Source of the DNA: Ardenticatenaceae bacterium
GTDB lineage: Bacteria; Chloroflexota; Anaerolineae; Promineifilales; Promineifilaceae
Assembly (NCBI GenBank): GCA_020634215.1
Contig: JACKCD010000006.1
Span: 62,001-126,000 of the forward strand
Direction: 5' to 3'
DNA: 64,000 bases
Shown: positions 26,128 to 35,257 of the stretch, in pieces
How the letters are laid out: each line of letters begins with the position of its first letter
How positions within the stretch are numbered: the stretch's first letter is position 1
Translations under genes and position numbers: made by a program
The notes under the pieces: model-generated
What the model was told of the DNA's origin: nothing
Seen by the model: only the letters and a program-made list of their open reading frames with translations
Database searches by the model: none

Positions 26128-26527
26128 TGTTGAGAAGATACAACAATCATTTAAAACTCAAAAAGCAAGATGATTGTTACCTGTAGAAACACAAAAGAAT
26201 AAATCAAATTAAAACACAACCAACTGTTAACACAGCAAAATACAAGGCTTCAAATACATCCGGTTGTGTTTCTTGTTTTCTGAGTTATTCAATATTTAAA
26301 GGAGGTGGTGTTACTGCACTAAAAGACGCCGGTTTGCAAAATACAATTTCTATTTTGCAAAGCTAGTGCAATAATCGGTAAATCTATATCAGCCTTTCAT
26401 AAGATGTTCTTCATGTAGAACCCTACTGAAAACTGATTGCTAAACACTGATTACTGTGACTAACAGATGGAAACCCCAAACATGTTTTATAAACCCCTTG
26501 AAGATTTTAGAGGAGGAAGATTCTAAA
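26128..26527 (+). other. Long structured 5' leader of the transporter mRNA
   Basis: About 400 nt lie between the promoter and ATG 26528. A strong stem TTGCAAAATA (26334-26343) / TATTTTGCAA (26351-26360) sits inside an outer TGCACTA/TAGTGCA stem. It is preceded by AAAGGAGGTGGTG followed by a five-codon frame (GTG GTG TTA CTG CAC, then TAA). This looks like an attenuator or cis-regulatory element, but no known riboswitch class was recognised. Confidence 0.4.
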
Positions 26528-28510
26528 ATGTTTCAAAATAAACGTTTAGTGCTTACCGCACTGTTTGCCCTCGTTGGTGCCATCATCCTTGTGGCTTGCC
26601 AACCCCAAGTTGTGACCGAAACCGTCGAAGTTACCCGCGTCGTCACTGAGACCGTTGTTGAAGAAGGTCAGACCGTAGAGGTAACTCGTGTTGTTACCGA
26701 GACCGAAGAAGTTGTTGTTGAAGTAACAGCCGAACCAGAAATGGCTCCTGTATCTAAAGACCTCGTTGTCTGTATGGCACAGGAACCTGCTACCCTTTAT
26801 CCAGCTGGTGGCTCCATGCTTGCTCAATCTGCAGTCATGCACGCCATTTGGACTGACCAATACAGCAGCTTGAGCTATGATTACCAACCCGTTGGTATTG
26901 CCAAGCTCCCCAGTTTGGCTGATGGTGATGCCGTTGTTAACGAAGTAGAAGTAAACGCTGGTGATACAGTTTTAGGTGCTGATGGCGAGCCTGTAACCCT
27001 CGAAGAAGGTGTTGAAGTCACCAATGCTGCTGGCGAAACGGTTGCCTTTGATGGTACTCCAGTTATGATGAAGCAGATGACCGTTGACTTCGAGATCGTT
27101 GCTCGTAACTGGTCAGATGGCGAACCTGTCACCTCTGCTGATTACGTCTATACTTACAGTGTTTATGCTGACCCTGACACACCTGCTTCCAAATTCACGG
27201 TCGATCGTACTGCCGCATTTGAAGCAACCGGCGATCTGGGCGTTCGTTGGACTGGTATTCCAGGTTACCTTGACTCCACTTATTTCCTGAATGCTATTCC
27301 TGGCGGTGCTAATCAAATCTTCCCGGAACATGCCTGGAGCCAATACTCTGCTGCTGAACTGTTGGAAGCTGAAGATGTTAGCCGTAGCCCCATTGGCGAT
27401 GGTGCTTTTGTTGTGTCCGAATGGGTTGCTGGTGACAGCATTCGCCTAGTTCGCAATGACAACTACTATCGCGCCAGCGAAGGTTTGCCCTACCTCAGCT
27501 CTGTAACCTACAAGTTTATCCCCGACACCAACCAAATGGTTGCCCAGTTGCTCTCTGGTCAGTGTGATATCGGTACGCAGGATGGTATGGACGTTGGTCA
27601 ATCCCCATTCCTCATCGAAGCTCAGAACAACGGTCTGTTGACCCCCTACTTCCAGACCGGTACCGTTTTTGAACACATTGACTTCGGCATCAACTCCTAC
27701 GGCGACTATGGTGATGGTGTTGGCCGTCCTGACTGGTTTGAAGATGTTCGCGTCCGCCAAGCCATGACCATGTGTACCGACCGCCAGAGTATGGTTGACA
27801 ACATCCTCTACGGCAAATCCGAAGTTATCCATACCTACATCCCCAGTGTTCACCCACTCTATCCTGATGGGTTGACCGAGTGGCCTTACGATGTCGAACA
27901 GGCTAATGCTCTCCTCGACGAAGTGGGCTATGTAGATAGCGATGGCGATGGTATTCGTGAAGATTCTGCAACGGGTGCGCCATTCCATGTTACCCTGGGT
28001 ACTACTTCCGGTAACGAAATGCGCCAGCAATTGACCCAGATTTTCAAAGAAAACATGCTGCAATGCGGTATTGATGTTGAACTCTACTACCTGGCTTCCA
28101 GCGAATGGTTTGCTGATGGTCCTGACGGCCCGCTTTTTGGTCGCCGTTTTGACCTAGGTGAGTTTGCTTGGTTGACTGGCGTTGAGCCATCCTGTGGTCT
28201 CTACCTCTCCTCTGCTATCACCGGTCCAATCGAAGAAGGTTTTGGCGGTTGGGGTGAATCCAACGAGACTGGTTGGTCGAATGCCGACTACGATGCTGTT
28301 TGTAACGCAGCTGCCAGCTCCTTGCCTGGCACACCAGAATACGAAGACAACCACAAGGAAGCACAGCGTATTTTCTCCCAAGAAGTGCCTGTAATTCCGT
28401 TGTTCCTCCGTTTGAAAGTGGCTGCTGCTCGCACCAACGTGGTTAACTTCGGCGTTGACCCAACTCAGAACTCCGAACTCTACAACATTTACGAACTTGA
28501 TCTGCAATAG
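26528..28510 (+). CDS. Peptide/nickel-type ABC transporter substrate-binding lipoprotein (family 5)
   Basis: ATG 26528 follows GAGGAGGAAG. The signal peptide ends in a lipobox (LVAC, Cys24). A Val/Thr/Glu spacer (TETVEVTRVVTETVVEEG repeated) tethers the domain. The rest is an SBP_bac_5 protein with an early VVCMAQEPATLYPAGG strand, GDGAFVVSEWVAGDSIRLVRNDNYYR and VRQAMTMCTDRQSMVDNI, typical of Opp/Dpp binding proteins. The product of 660 residues is at the upper size for the family because of an insert near 130-190. It delivers the ligand to the two permeases encoded next. There are no palindromes in the gene. Peptide is the most likely ligand, but sugar or metal complexes are not excluded. 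Confidence 0.92.
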   Translation: MFQNKRLVLTALFALVGAIILVACQPQVVTETVEVTRVVTETVVEEGQTVEVTRVVTETEEVVVEVTAEPEMAPVSKDLVVCMAQEPATLYPAGGSMLAQSAVMHAIWTDQYSSLSYDYQPVGIAKLPSLADGDAVVNEVEVNAGDTVLGADGEPVTLEEGVEVTNAAGETVAFDGTPVMMKQMTVDFEIVARNWSDGEPVTSADYVYTYSVYADPDTPASKFTVDRTAAFEATGDLGVRWTGIPGYLDSTYFLNAIPGGANQIFPEHAWSQYSAAELLEAEDVSRSPIGDGAFVVSEWVAGDSIRLVRNDNYYRASEGLPYLSSVTYKFIPDTNQMVAQLLSGQCDIGTQDGMDVGQSPFLIEAQNNGLLTPYFQTGTVFEHIDFGINSYGDYGDGVGRPDWFEDVRVRQAMTMCTDRQSMVDNILYGKSEVIHTYIPSVHPLYPDGLTEWPYDVEQANALLDEVGYVDSDGDGIREDSATGAPFHVTLGTTSGNEMRQQLTQIFKENMLQCGIDVELYYLASSEWFADGPDGPLFGRRFDLGEFAWLTGVEPSCGLYLSSAITGPIEEGFGGWGESNETGWSNADYDAVCNAAASSLPGTPEYEDNHKEAQRIFSQEVPVIPLFLRLKVAAARTNVVNFGVDPTQNSELYNIYELDLQ

Positions 28511-28531
28511 TCAATTCGTTGATTGAGTAAA

Positions 28532-28573
28532 AATGGTGGTAATGCATGTTTGCATTGCCACCATTTTTTTTTG
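28532..28573 (+). terminator. Terminator/attenuator after the binding-protein gene
   Basis: A 15-bp stem (AATGGTGGTAATGCA with its complement to 28565, one G-T pair) is followed by a run of T. It explains excess binding protein over permease, with some readthrough to the downstream genes. Confidence 0.8.
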
Positions 28574-28683
28574 TAGAGAGATGTCTCATTGTTAGCGCAT
28601 AGGTATTTCATTTGATAAAATATATGTGTCTTAGAGACAAAACCCCGTTTGCAAATCTTCAAGCTTTATCGAGGAGGTAGAGC

Positions 28684-29871
28684 ATGACCAACTATCTAAT
28701 CCGACGCGGCTTTCAGATGATCATCGTGGTGATCGTAGCGACAATGGCAATCTACGGGCTGCTAAACGCCGTACCAGGAGGCCCACTGTCCGGGCTAAAC
28801 CTCAGCGGGAACCAAAAAGACCGGCTCAGTGCCCAAGACATCGCCCGCATCGAAGCCACCTTGGGTCTCAACCGCCCAGTGTGGATGGCTTACCTCACCT
28901 GGGTCGGCGGCGAAGATTGGGTTGACGAACTCGGCAACCTCGTCGGCAACCCCGACCTCAACGGCAAACTGCTCTTCACCGGCACCTGGAGCGACTACCA
29001 ATCCCCCACCTGTCAGCAAGCCGGCGGCAGCAACGCCGGCGCCGACCCCGACCGCCTCATGCCCTGCAATCGGGGCATCATCCGCTGGGACTGGGGAGAA
29101 TCATGGTCACTGGCACGCGGTCAATCCGTCTCCAACATCATCCAAAGCCGCGTCGGCAACACCATCATCCTCATGACCATCGTCTCCATCCTCTCCATCG
29201 TCATCGCCGTCCCCATTGGCATCATCAGTGCCGTGCGGCAGTACAGCGCCCTCGACTACGCCGTCACCACCTTCAGCTTCTTCGGCATCGCCATGCCCGT
29301 CTTCTGGTTCGGGCTGCTGCTCATCATCCTCTTCGGCGTCAAATTCCAGCAGTGGGGATTCCCCTACTTCCCCACCGGCGACGTCTTCACCACCCGCGTC
29401 ACCCCCGGCAGCATCCAGGACATCCTCAGCGTCACCCCCGGCACCGTCACCGACCGGATCGTCCACCTCATCCTGCCCGTCACCATGCTCAGCCTCTTCT
29501 CGCTGGCTGGGTGGAGCCGGTTCATGCGCTCCTCCATGCTCGAAGTGCTGCGGCAAGACTACGTCCGCACCGCCCGCGCCAAAGGGCTAACCGAACGCAT
29601 TGTCATCATGAAACACGCCACCCGCAACGCCCTCATCCCGCTCATCACCATCGTCGTCTTCCAAATCCCCGACATCTTCGGTGGCGCCATCGTCACCGAA
29701 ACCATCTTCAACTATCCAGGGATGGGACGGCTGTTCATTGATGCCCTCAACCGGGACGACTGGCCAATTGTGATGGCTTATCTGTTTATATCGGCCATCC
29801 TCGTCGTCATCGCCACCCTAGTGGGTGACATTCTCTACACCATCGTAGACCCCCGCATCCGCTTTGATTAG
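28684..29871 (+). CDS. ABC transporter permease (OppB/DppB type)
   Basis: The start is supported by GAGGAGGTAGAGC before the ATG. The 395-residue protein begins with the OppB-type first helix (YLIRRGFQMIIVVIVATMAIYGLLNAVPGGP). A roughly 110-residue periplasmic loop with two Cys follows, then five helices. The EAA loop contacting the ATPase is YVRTARAKGLTE (about residues 298-309). It pairs with the permease at 29991. The DNA is C-rich at codon position 3, unlike the binding-protein gene just upstream. Confidence 0.93.
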   Translation: MTNYLIRRGFQMIIVVIVATMAIYGLLNAVPGGPLSGLNLSGNQKDRLSAQDIARIEATLGLNRPVWMAYLTWVGGEDWVDELGNLVGNPDLNGKLLFTGTWSDYQSPTCQQAGGSNAGADPDRLMPCNRGIIRWDWGESWSLARGQSVSNIIQSRVGNTIILMTIVSILSIVIAVPIGIISAVRQYSALDYAVTTFSFFGIAMPVFWFGLLLIILFGVKFQQWGFPYFPTGDVFTTRVTPGSIQDILSVTPGTVTDRIVHLILPVTMLSLFSLAGWSRFMRSSMLEVLRQDYVRTARAKGLTERIVIMKHATRNALIPLITIVVFQIPDIFGGAIVTETIFNYPGMGRLFIDALNRDDWPIVMAYLFISAILVVIATLVGDILYTIVDPRIRFD

Positions 29872-29941
29872 GCAGTAAGGGGTCTTCACCAAATCGTGTG
29901 CATTTGTACGATTTGCCCAATCGTTCTTCAAGCAGACCACG

Positions 29942-29963
29942 GTTCGGGTAGGGAAGCCCGAAC
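29942..29963 (+). repeat. Intercistronic hairpin between the two permeases
   Basis: GTTCGGG (29942-29948) pairs with CCCGAAC (29957-29963). There is no U-tract, so an RNA-stability or pausing element is more likely than a terminator. Confidence 0.5.
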
Positions 29964-29990
29964 AAAAGACCACAACAAAGGAAACAAGCT

Positions 29991-30968
29991 ATGAGCGTAG
30001 CCGAAATAGATATCAAAGCGTTAGAAGCCGAAGCACTGCTAACCGACAAACCCGAAGCCCTGATAGTGACCTATTGGAAACGGCTGCGGCGGCACAAACT
30101 CGCCACCTTCAGCCTCATCATGCTGGGAGCCGTCATCCTGCTGATGATAGCTGGGCCAATCATCATGTCGCGGCAAACCTACTACAATATCAGCAAGAAC
30201 GAAGAAACCCTGTATGCCCGCGACACACAGGACTTAGCCAACCGCAACGCCGCCCCCAGTGCCGACCATTGGCTAGGAACCGACGAACTAGGGCGAGATG
30301 TCCTGTTCCGGCTGCTGGTCGCCGGCCGGCTTTCACTGTTCATCGCCTTTACAGTTGTGTTTGTCCGGGAGACCGTCGGGATATTCATCGGTGCCCTGTC
30401 AGGGTACTTTGGGGGCTGGGTAGACAGCTTCATCCAGCGAGCCGTCGAATTCATCATCATCCTACCCTTGCTGCCGCTGCTGCTGACGTTATCGTCGCTG
30501 CTACGAGGAGTACAGATCAACTTTCTGCCGCCAGAGTGGAGCCAGGCCGTGGTCATCATCATCATCCTGAGTCTGTTTGGGTGGACAGGGGCAGCGCGTT
30601 TGAGCCGGGGGATGGCACTAAGCCTGCGGAACCAGGAGTTCACCGAAGCCTCCAAGGCATTAGGGATGTCAGACTTACAGATTATCGCTCGCCACATGGT
30701 ACCCAACACCCTGCCGCCGGTGATTGTAAACGCCACGTTGGGGTTAGGGGGCGTGATATTGTTGGAGAGTGCGTTGAGCTTTTTGGGGTTTGGGATACAG
30801 CAGCCGGTAGCGACGTGGGGCAACATGCTGCAGGATGTGCAGAAGGACATGTTCACGGCACCGTGGAAGGCATTGTATCCGGGGTTTATGATCTTCATCA
30901 CCTCCTTGTGTTTCAACTACATTGGTGATGGCCTCCGTGATGCTCTTGACCCCAGACTGAAGTTGTAA
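29991..30968 (+). CDS. ABC transporter permease (OppC/DppC type)
   Basis: The 325-residue protein has an N-terminal cytoplasmic lead, a first helix (LATFSLIMLGAVILLMIAG) and the OppC_N signature. A periplasmic segment ending in HWLGTDELGRDVLFRLLVAGR follows, a hallmark of this subunit. Four more helices carry the EAA loop EFTEASKALGMSD (about residues 215-227). AAGGAAA lies upstream of the ATG. It forms the heterodimeric channel with the OppB-type protein. Confidence 0.93.
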   Translation: MSVAEIDIKALEAEALLTDKPEALIVTYWKRLRRHKLATFSLIMLGAVILLMIAGPIIMSRQTYYNISKNEETLYARDTQDLANRNAAPSADHWLGTDELGRDVLFRLLVAGRLSLFIAFTVVFVRETVGIFIGALSGYFGGWVDSFIQRAVEFIIILPLLPLLLTLSSLLRGVQINFLPPEWSQAVVIIIILSLFGWTGAARLSRGMALSLRNQEFTEASKALGMSDLQIIARHMVPNTLPPVIVNATLGLGGVILLESALSFLGFGIQQPVATWGNMLQDVQKDMFTAPWKALYPGFMIFITSLCFNYIGDGLRDALDPRLKL

Positions 30969-31034
30969 GAACTGGCTGGAAGAAAGGGATACACGATTAT
31001 TTTGCAAATTAAGGATAGGGAAGAGGCCGATAAC

Positions 31035-32015
31035 GTGGAAAAGAACAACATTCTAGAAATAAAAGGTTTAAAAACGCAATTTTTTACAGAATCTGGCATT
31101 GTGAGAGCTGTAGACGGTGTGGATTTTTCTGTGCGGCGAGGTGAGGTGCTGGGTCTTGTAGGTGAGTCTGGCTGTGGAAAGAGTGTAACCTCACTATCAA
31201 TCATGAAATTGATAGGTCAGCCTGGCAAAATTATTGAAGGTCAAATCATTTTTGATGACGAAGATTTGGTCAAAGCCTCGGAGTCGAAAATGGTCAAGAT
31301 ACGGGGTAACCGTATTTCTATGATTTTCCAGCAGCCGCAGAGTAGCTTGAATCCTGTATTTCGCGTTGGCGAACAGCTTGCAGAGGTTTTGTATATTCAT
31401 CAAGACATTGGCAAGGATGCGGGTGAAAAACGGGCTGTGGAGCTGCTTGGCATGGTAGGTATTCCCGAACCGGAATCACGTGTGAATGCATTTCCTCACG
31501 AACTTTCGGGTGGGATGGCGCAGCGTGTGATGATTGCCATGGCGTTGGCATGTGTGCCAGAACTGCTGATTGCTGATGAGCCGACGACTGCGCTGGACGT
31601 GACAATTCAAGCACAGATTTTGGATCTCATGCGTAATTTACGTTCTAAAATGGAAACATCAATTATTTTGATTACGCATGATTTAGGGGTTGTCGCTGAG
31701 ATGTGCGACCGTGTGAACGTCATGTACGCGGGTCGTATTGTTGAAATGGCTCCGGTTAAGGAATTGTTTCAGAAACCTAAACACCCTTATACTGATGCGT
31801 TGATTGGTTCTACACCCATTTTGGGACAGGCAGACAAAGAGTTAACGACCATTCCTGGTTCTGTCCCAAACTTGGTTGATTTGCCTCCAGGGTGTCAATT
31901 TGCCCCCCGTTGTTTGGCTCGGATTCAGAATAATTTGGAGATTTGTACTGAGGAAGAGCCGGAACTGAAGATGGCTGCTCCAGAACATTGGGTGCGCTGT
32001 TGGTTATATGAATAG
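31035..32015 (+). CDS. ABC transporter ATP-binding protein (OppD/DppD type)
   Basis: Walker A is GESGCGKS, the Q-loop is in MIFQQPQSSLNPV, the signature is LSGGMAQRV, Walker B is LLIADEPTTALD and the switch His is ITHDLG. The C-terminal oligopeptide domain has GCQFAPRCLARIQNNLEIC, whose Cys residues bind an Fe-S cluster in some OppD proteins. GTG 31035 is preferred (gaagagg upstream) to a TTG at 31002. The domain is complete at 326 residues. Confidence 0.92.
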   Translation: MEKNNILEIKGLKTQFFTESGIVRAVDGVDFSVRRGEVLGLVGESGCGKSVTSLSIMKLIGQPGKIIEGQIIFDDEDLVKASESKMVKIRGNRISMIFQQPQSSLNPVFRVGEQLAEVLYIHQDIGKDAGEKRAVELLGMVGIPEPESRVNAFPHELSGGMAQRVMIAMALACVPELLIADEPTTALDVTIQAQILDLMRNLRSKMETSIILITHDLGVVAEMCDRVNVMYAGRIVEMAPVKELFQKPKHPYTDALIGSTPILGQADKELTTIPGSVPNLVDLPPGCQFAPRCLARIQNNLEICTEEEPELKMAAPEHWVRCWLYE

Positions 32016-32028
32016 GAGGCATGAGGCG

Positions 32029-33102
32029 ATGACCGAAGAGATCAAAACGAGCGATGGCAAAAAGAAAAGACGTGTTTTGCTGGATGTCAAAAATTTAAAG
32101 AAATATTTTCCGGTACGGGCTGGCTTATTGCAGCGGGTTCAAGCTCACGTGAAGGCTGTAGATGACGTTACCTTTTTCATTTATGAAGGTGAGTCATTTG
32201 GGCTGGTGGGTGAGTCTGGTTGCGGCAAGACGACGGTTGGGCGGACTTTGTTACGTTTGTTACCTGCGACAGACGGAACGGTTATGTTTGATGGGAAGAA
32301 TTTGTTTGATTTGAATGCGTCAGAGCTAAAAAAGCTGCGGCGGGATATTCAAATTATTTTTCAGGATCCTTATTCGTCACTTGACCCGCGTATGCCAGTG
32401 GGGGAAAGTATTGCGGAAGGGCTGCGGGTGCATACCAGTAAGAATAGCCAGGAGCGGTATGATATTGTGGTGGAGATGTTGGCACGGGTTGGGATGCGGG
32501 CTGAACATGCGCGGCGTTATCCACATGAGTTTTCTGGTGGGCAGCGGCAGCGGATTGGGATAGCGCGAGCTTTGGCGTTGCGCCCGAAGTTTATTGTGTG
32601 TGATGAACCAGTTTCCGCGTTGGATGTGTCAATTCAGGCTCAGGTCTTGAACATTTTGAAGGAGTTGCAGCGCGATTTTGGTTTGACTTATCTGTTTATT
32701 GCCCATAACTTGAGTGTTGTTGAGCATTTTAGTGATCGTGTAGGCGTGATGTATTTGGGCAAGATGGTGGAAATGGCGACCCGGCGCGATTTGTTTGGTG
32801 ATCCTTTGCACCCATACACACAGGCACTCATGTCGGCCATCCCAGTGCCGGATCCAACTTTACAGCGTAAACGGATTATTTTGGAGGGGGATGTGCCTAG
32901 TCCGCTGAATCCTCCTAAGGGTTGTCGGTTTCATACGCGTTGTCCTTTAGTGTTTGACCGTTGTTCGCAGGAGGAGCCGCCGTTTAAGGATTATGGGAAT
33001 GAGCATTATGCGGCGTGTTGGCTTTTGGAAACGGGTGAGCAAGGGGCAAGTAAACTGATACAGGGCAAGGTGTCGGCAGCAGATTTGGGTGTTGCTGGTT
33101 GA
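32029..33102 (+). CDS. ABC transporter ATP-binding protein (OppF/DppF type)
   Basis: An AGGAGG 9 bases upstream favours ATG 32029 over ATG 32008, which would overlap the preceding gene. The motifs are Walker A GESGCGKT, Q-loop IIFQDPYSSLDPRMPVGE (diagnostic for OppF), signature FSGGQRQRI, Walker B IVCDEPVSALD and switch IAHNLS. A C-terminal oligopeptide/dipeptide domain (GCRFHTRCPLVFDRCSQEEP) follows. It completes the five-gene transporter with the genes upstream. Confidence 0.93.
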   Translation: MTEEIKTSDGKKKRRVLLDVKNLKKYFPVRAGLLQRVQAHVKAVDDVTFFIYEGESFGLVGESGCGKTTVGRTLLRLLPATDGTVMFDGKNLFDLNASELKKLRRDIQIIFQDPYSSLDPRMPVGESIAEGLRVHTSKNSQERYDIVVEMLARVGMRAEHARRYPHEFSGGQRQRIGIARALALRPKFIVCDEPVSALDVSIQAQVLNILKELQRDFGLTYLFIAHNLSVVEHFSDRVGVMYLGKMVEMATRRDLFGDPLHPYTQALMSAIPVPDPTLQRKRIILEGDVPSPLNPPKGCRFHTRCPLVFDRCSQEEPPFKDYGNEHYAACWLLETGEQGASKLIQGKVSAADLGVAG

Positions 33103-33132
33103 TGTCTTGATGCGTACTGCTTTATGTTTGCG

Positions 33133-33158
33133 AAGGCCTGCTTATGCGGGCCTTTTGC
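33133..33158 (+). terminator. Terminator of the transporter operon
   Basis: AAGGCCTGC (33133-33141) pairs with GCGGGCCTT (33146-33154) across a short loop, followed by TTTTGCTTT. It lies directly after the last gene of the operon. Confidence 0.75.
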
Positions 33159-33221
33159 TTTATAATAAATATGCTGAATGGCTTTCCTGTTTTTGAGATT
33201 GATTGCAAGAAGTGCTAATTT

Positions 33222-34337
33222 ATGTCCCAAGTAAGAAAGATTTTAGTTGTTGATGACCATTTTGAGACGCTGTCGGTGACGAGGGCGATGTTGGAAAATT
33301 CGGGTAGTGATTACTGGGTACGGACGGTTCCCTCTGGGGAAGAGGGGATGCTTGAGCTACGGCAGGCGGGGTATGATGTGTTAATTACGGATGTGCGGCT
33401 GCCGGGGATAAGTGGAATTGAGTTGGTGCGTCGGGTACGAAGGACGCAGCCTAATTTGCCGGTTATTATGATGACGGGTTACCCTTCGGAGAAGGGGAAG
33501 CGGGAGGCAACGGCGTTGGGGGTGTTGCAGTATTTGCTGAAGCCGTTGGAGATAGAGGTGTTGTTAACGGCCGTTCACTCCGCCCTCACCGAATCACCTC
33601 AACCAAACGTGGTCATTAACCCCACCAAGCCGGCCGACCTCGCGCCTAGATCAACGACGGTAACAGACCCGCTCTATCAACGGCTAGATATGCTGCGATC
33701 TGAAACAGGGGCCTTGGGGCTGCTGTTTGGGCAGATGGACGGTAGCGTGGTGACAGAAATAGGGGAGATGCCTGGCCTGAATTGGGGCAAGATTGCCGCG
33801 CCTTTGGTGCAAATGATGCGAAGCAGCGTCGAACTGGCAGAGGCGGTTGCCAGTGAGGAAAGCTCTACGCTGCAATATCATGATTTGACGCCGTTTAAAC
33901 TGACAAGTGCTACAGTGGGGCGAGGGCATTTTTTGACCCTTGTTTTTGAGCCAGACCCGCGCCGCAGCCGGATTGGAACCGTTTGGCTGTTTGTGCAGCG
34001 GGCGACTGCAGATTTGCTGCGGCTGCTGGTTGTTCCGTCTGAGGAGGGTGCACCTGTAGCCGAGCCAGTTTCTGATGAGGTGGCTGTTGTTGCACCAGCA
34101 GTTGAGATCGTTGAGGAACTCACTGCGCCGGCCGAACCTGATTTAGATGTGGCGGGGCTGGGAGCGTTGTTGGGGTTGTCGCTGGAGGAAACGGCCGTTC
34201 CTGATGATTTAGATTCGTTTTGGTCACAGGCTGTGGAGGAAACTGAGGTCAAAAAAGAGGGGCTGACTTGGGCAGAGGCCCAGAAGCGCGGCATTATTCC
34301 ATCTGGGCTGGATTTTGGGGATGAGCCAAAAAAGTAG
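33222..34337 (+). CDS. Response regulator with roadblock-like C-terminal domain
   Basis: The N-terminal receiver domain (residues 6-120) has LVVDDH, phospho-acceptor Asp in LITDVRLPG (about 56), a Thr switch in MMTGYP and Lys in LLKPLE. After a linker, residues about 150-265 form an alpha/beta module (LDMLRSETGALGLLFGQMDG, then RRSRIGTVWLFVQRATADL) resembling a roadblock/LC7 or GAF-like sensory fold. The acidic/Val-Ala-rich tail (270-340) carries a palindrome as LEETAVPDD. There is no DNA-binding domain, so output is probably by protein interaction. The cognate kinase is not nearby. Confidence 0.78.
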   Translation: MSQVRKILVVDDHFETLSVTRAMLENSGSDYWVRTVPSGEEGMLELRQAGYDVLITDVRLPGISGIELVRRVRRTQPNLPVIMMTGYPSEKGKREATALGVLQYLLKPLEIEVLLTAVHSALTESPQPNVVINPTKPADLAPRSTTVTDPLYQRLDMLRSETGALGLLFGQMDGSVVTEIGEMPGLNWGKIAAPLVQMMRSSVELAEAVASEESSTLQYHDLTPFKLTSATVGRGHFLTLVFEPDPRRSRIGTVWLFVQRATADLLRLLVVPSEEGAPVAEPVSDEVAVVAPAVEIVEELTAPAEPDLDVAGLGALLGLSLEETAVPDDLDSFWSQAVEETEVKKEGLTWAEAQKRGIIPSGLDFGDEPKK

Positions 34338-34341
34338 CTGG

Positions 34342-35238
34342 CTATCGTTTTTTGGCCGTGCGCTGGCTGCGCTTGTTAACGGCCGTTTCCAAATACGCCA
34401 CAATTTCGCTGGAAACATTCACCCCCGTCACCGTTTCAATGCCTTGTAGCCCTGGTGAAGAGTTGATTTCCAGCAGCAGCGGGCCACGGTCAGATTCAAG
34501 CAGGTCAACTCCGGCCACGTGTAGACCATGAACAAAGCTGGCCTTTTGCGCCAGCTTTTTGATTGGGTTGGCAAGGGAGATGGAAACGGCCGTTCCTCCC
34601 TGGTGCAAATTGGCGCGAAAATCATCGGCGGGGGCAGAGCGCTGCATGGCGGCCACACAACGGCCGTTAATCACAATCACCCGCAAATCCTGCCCCTTCG
34701 CCTCGGCAATAAACTCCTGCACCAGCACCGGCTGCCCCCCTCGCTGAAGCGTGGACAAAGCGGTGAGGGCGGCGCGAATGTCATGCACCAGCATGACCCC
34801 GTTGCCCTGCGTTCCGTAAATCTGTTTCATGACGACAGGTAAGCCGCCAACAGACTGAATGGCTTTGTAAAGGGTACCGGGGTGGGTAATAACGGCCGTT
34901 TTCGGAATCGGCAATTCATGCTGCTGCATCAACTGCAAACTTTGCAGCTTGTTGCGTGACTGCTCAATGGCGGCTGATCTGGCCGTGGTTGCAATGCCCA
35001 GCGCTTCAAACTGGCGCACCACCGCCAGCCCATATTCCGTGATAGAGGTGCCAATGCGGGGGATGATGGCATCAATTTGCGGGTAGCGTCGCCGTAAGGG
35101 GGATGTTTCGTAGCCGAGGTCTATGGAAACGGCCGTTGTGTCAATCACAAACGCCTCATGCCCACGCAGCCTGGCCGCCTGCACCAAGCGGCGCGTGCTA
35201 TAAAGCGTTGAATTGCGTGAGAGAATCCCGATTTTCAT
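34342..35238 (-). CDS. RimK-like ATP-grasp ligase
   Basis: The protein begins MKIGILSRNSTLYSTRRL, the normal RimK-type N-terminus, so ATG 35238 is chosen over an upstream ATG at 35280 that overlaps the preceding gene. ATP-grasp features are KQIYGTQGNGVMLV (glycine loop, about residues 139-152), QEFIAEAKGQDLRVIVING and LLLEINSSPGLQGIE (metal-binding Glu/Asn). Relatives ligate glutamate to ribosomal protein S6 or to small molecules, using ATP. Five palindromes lie in the gene (for example TTAVSIDLG, KTAVITH, INGRCVAA, GTAVSISL and the C-terminal TAVNKR), unusually dense. It is co-directional with and 20 bp downstream of the DNA methyltransferase. Confidence 0.85.
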   Translation of the reverse strand: MKIGILSRNSTLYSTRRLVQAARLRGHEAFVIDTTAVSIDLGYETSPLRRRYPQIDAIIPRIGTSITEYGLAVVRQFEALGIATTARSAAIEQSRNKLQSLQLMQQHELPIPKTAVITHPGTLYKAIQSVGGLPVVMKQIYGTQGNGVMLVHDIRAALTALSTLQRGGQPVLVQEFIAEAKGQDLRVIVINGRCVAAMQRSAPADDFRANLHQGGTAVSISLANPIKKLAQKASFVHGLHVAGVDLLESDRGPLLLEINSSPGLQGIETVTGVNVSSEIVAYLETAVNKRSQRTAKKR

Positions 35239-35257
35239 TTGTGAAAGGATGCGTGTT

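Noticed and set aside
28795..29741. Long antisense and out-of-frame open frames within the permease genes
   Set aside because: They are products of the GC-rich third codon positions; the permease frame has full family motifs and a good ribosome site.
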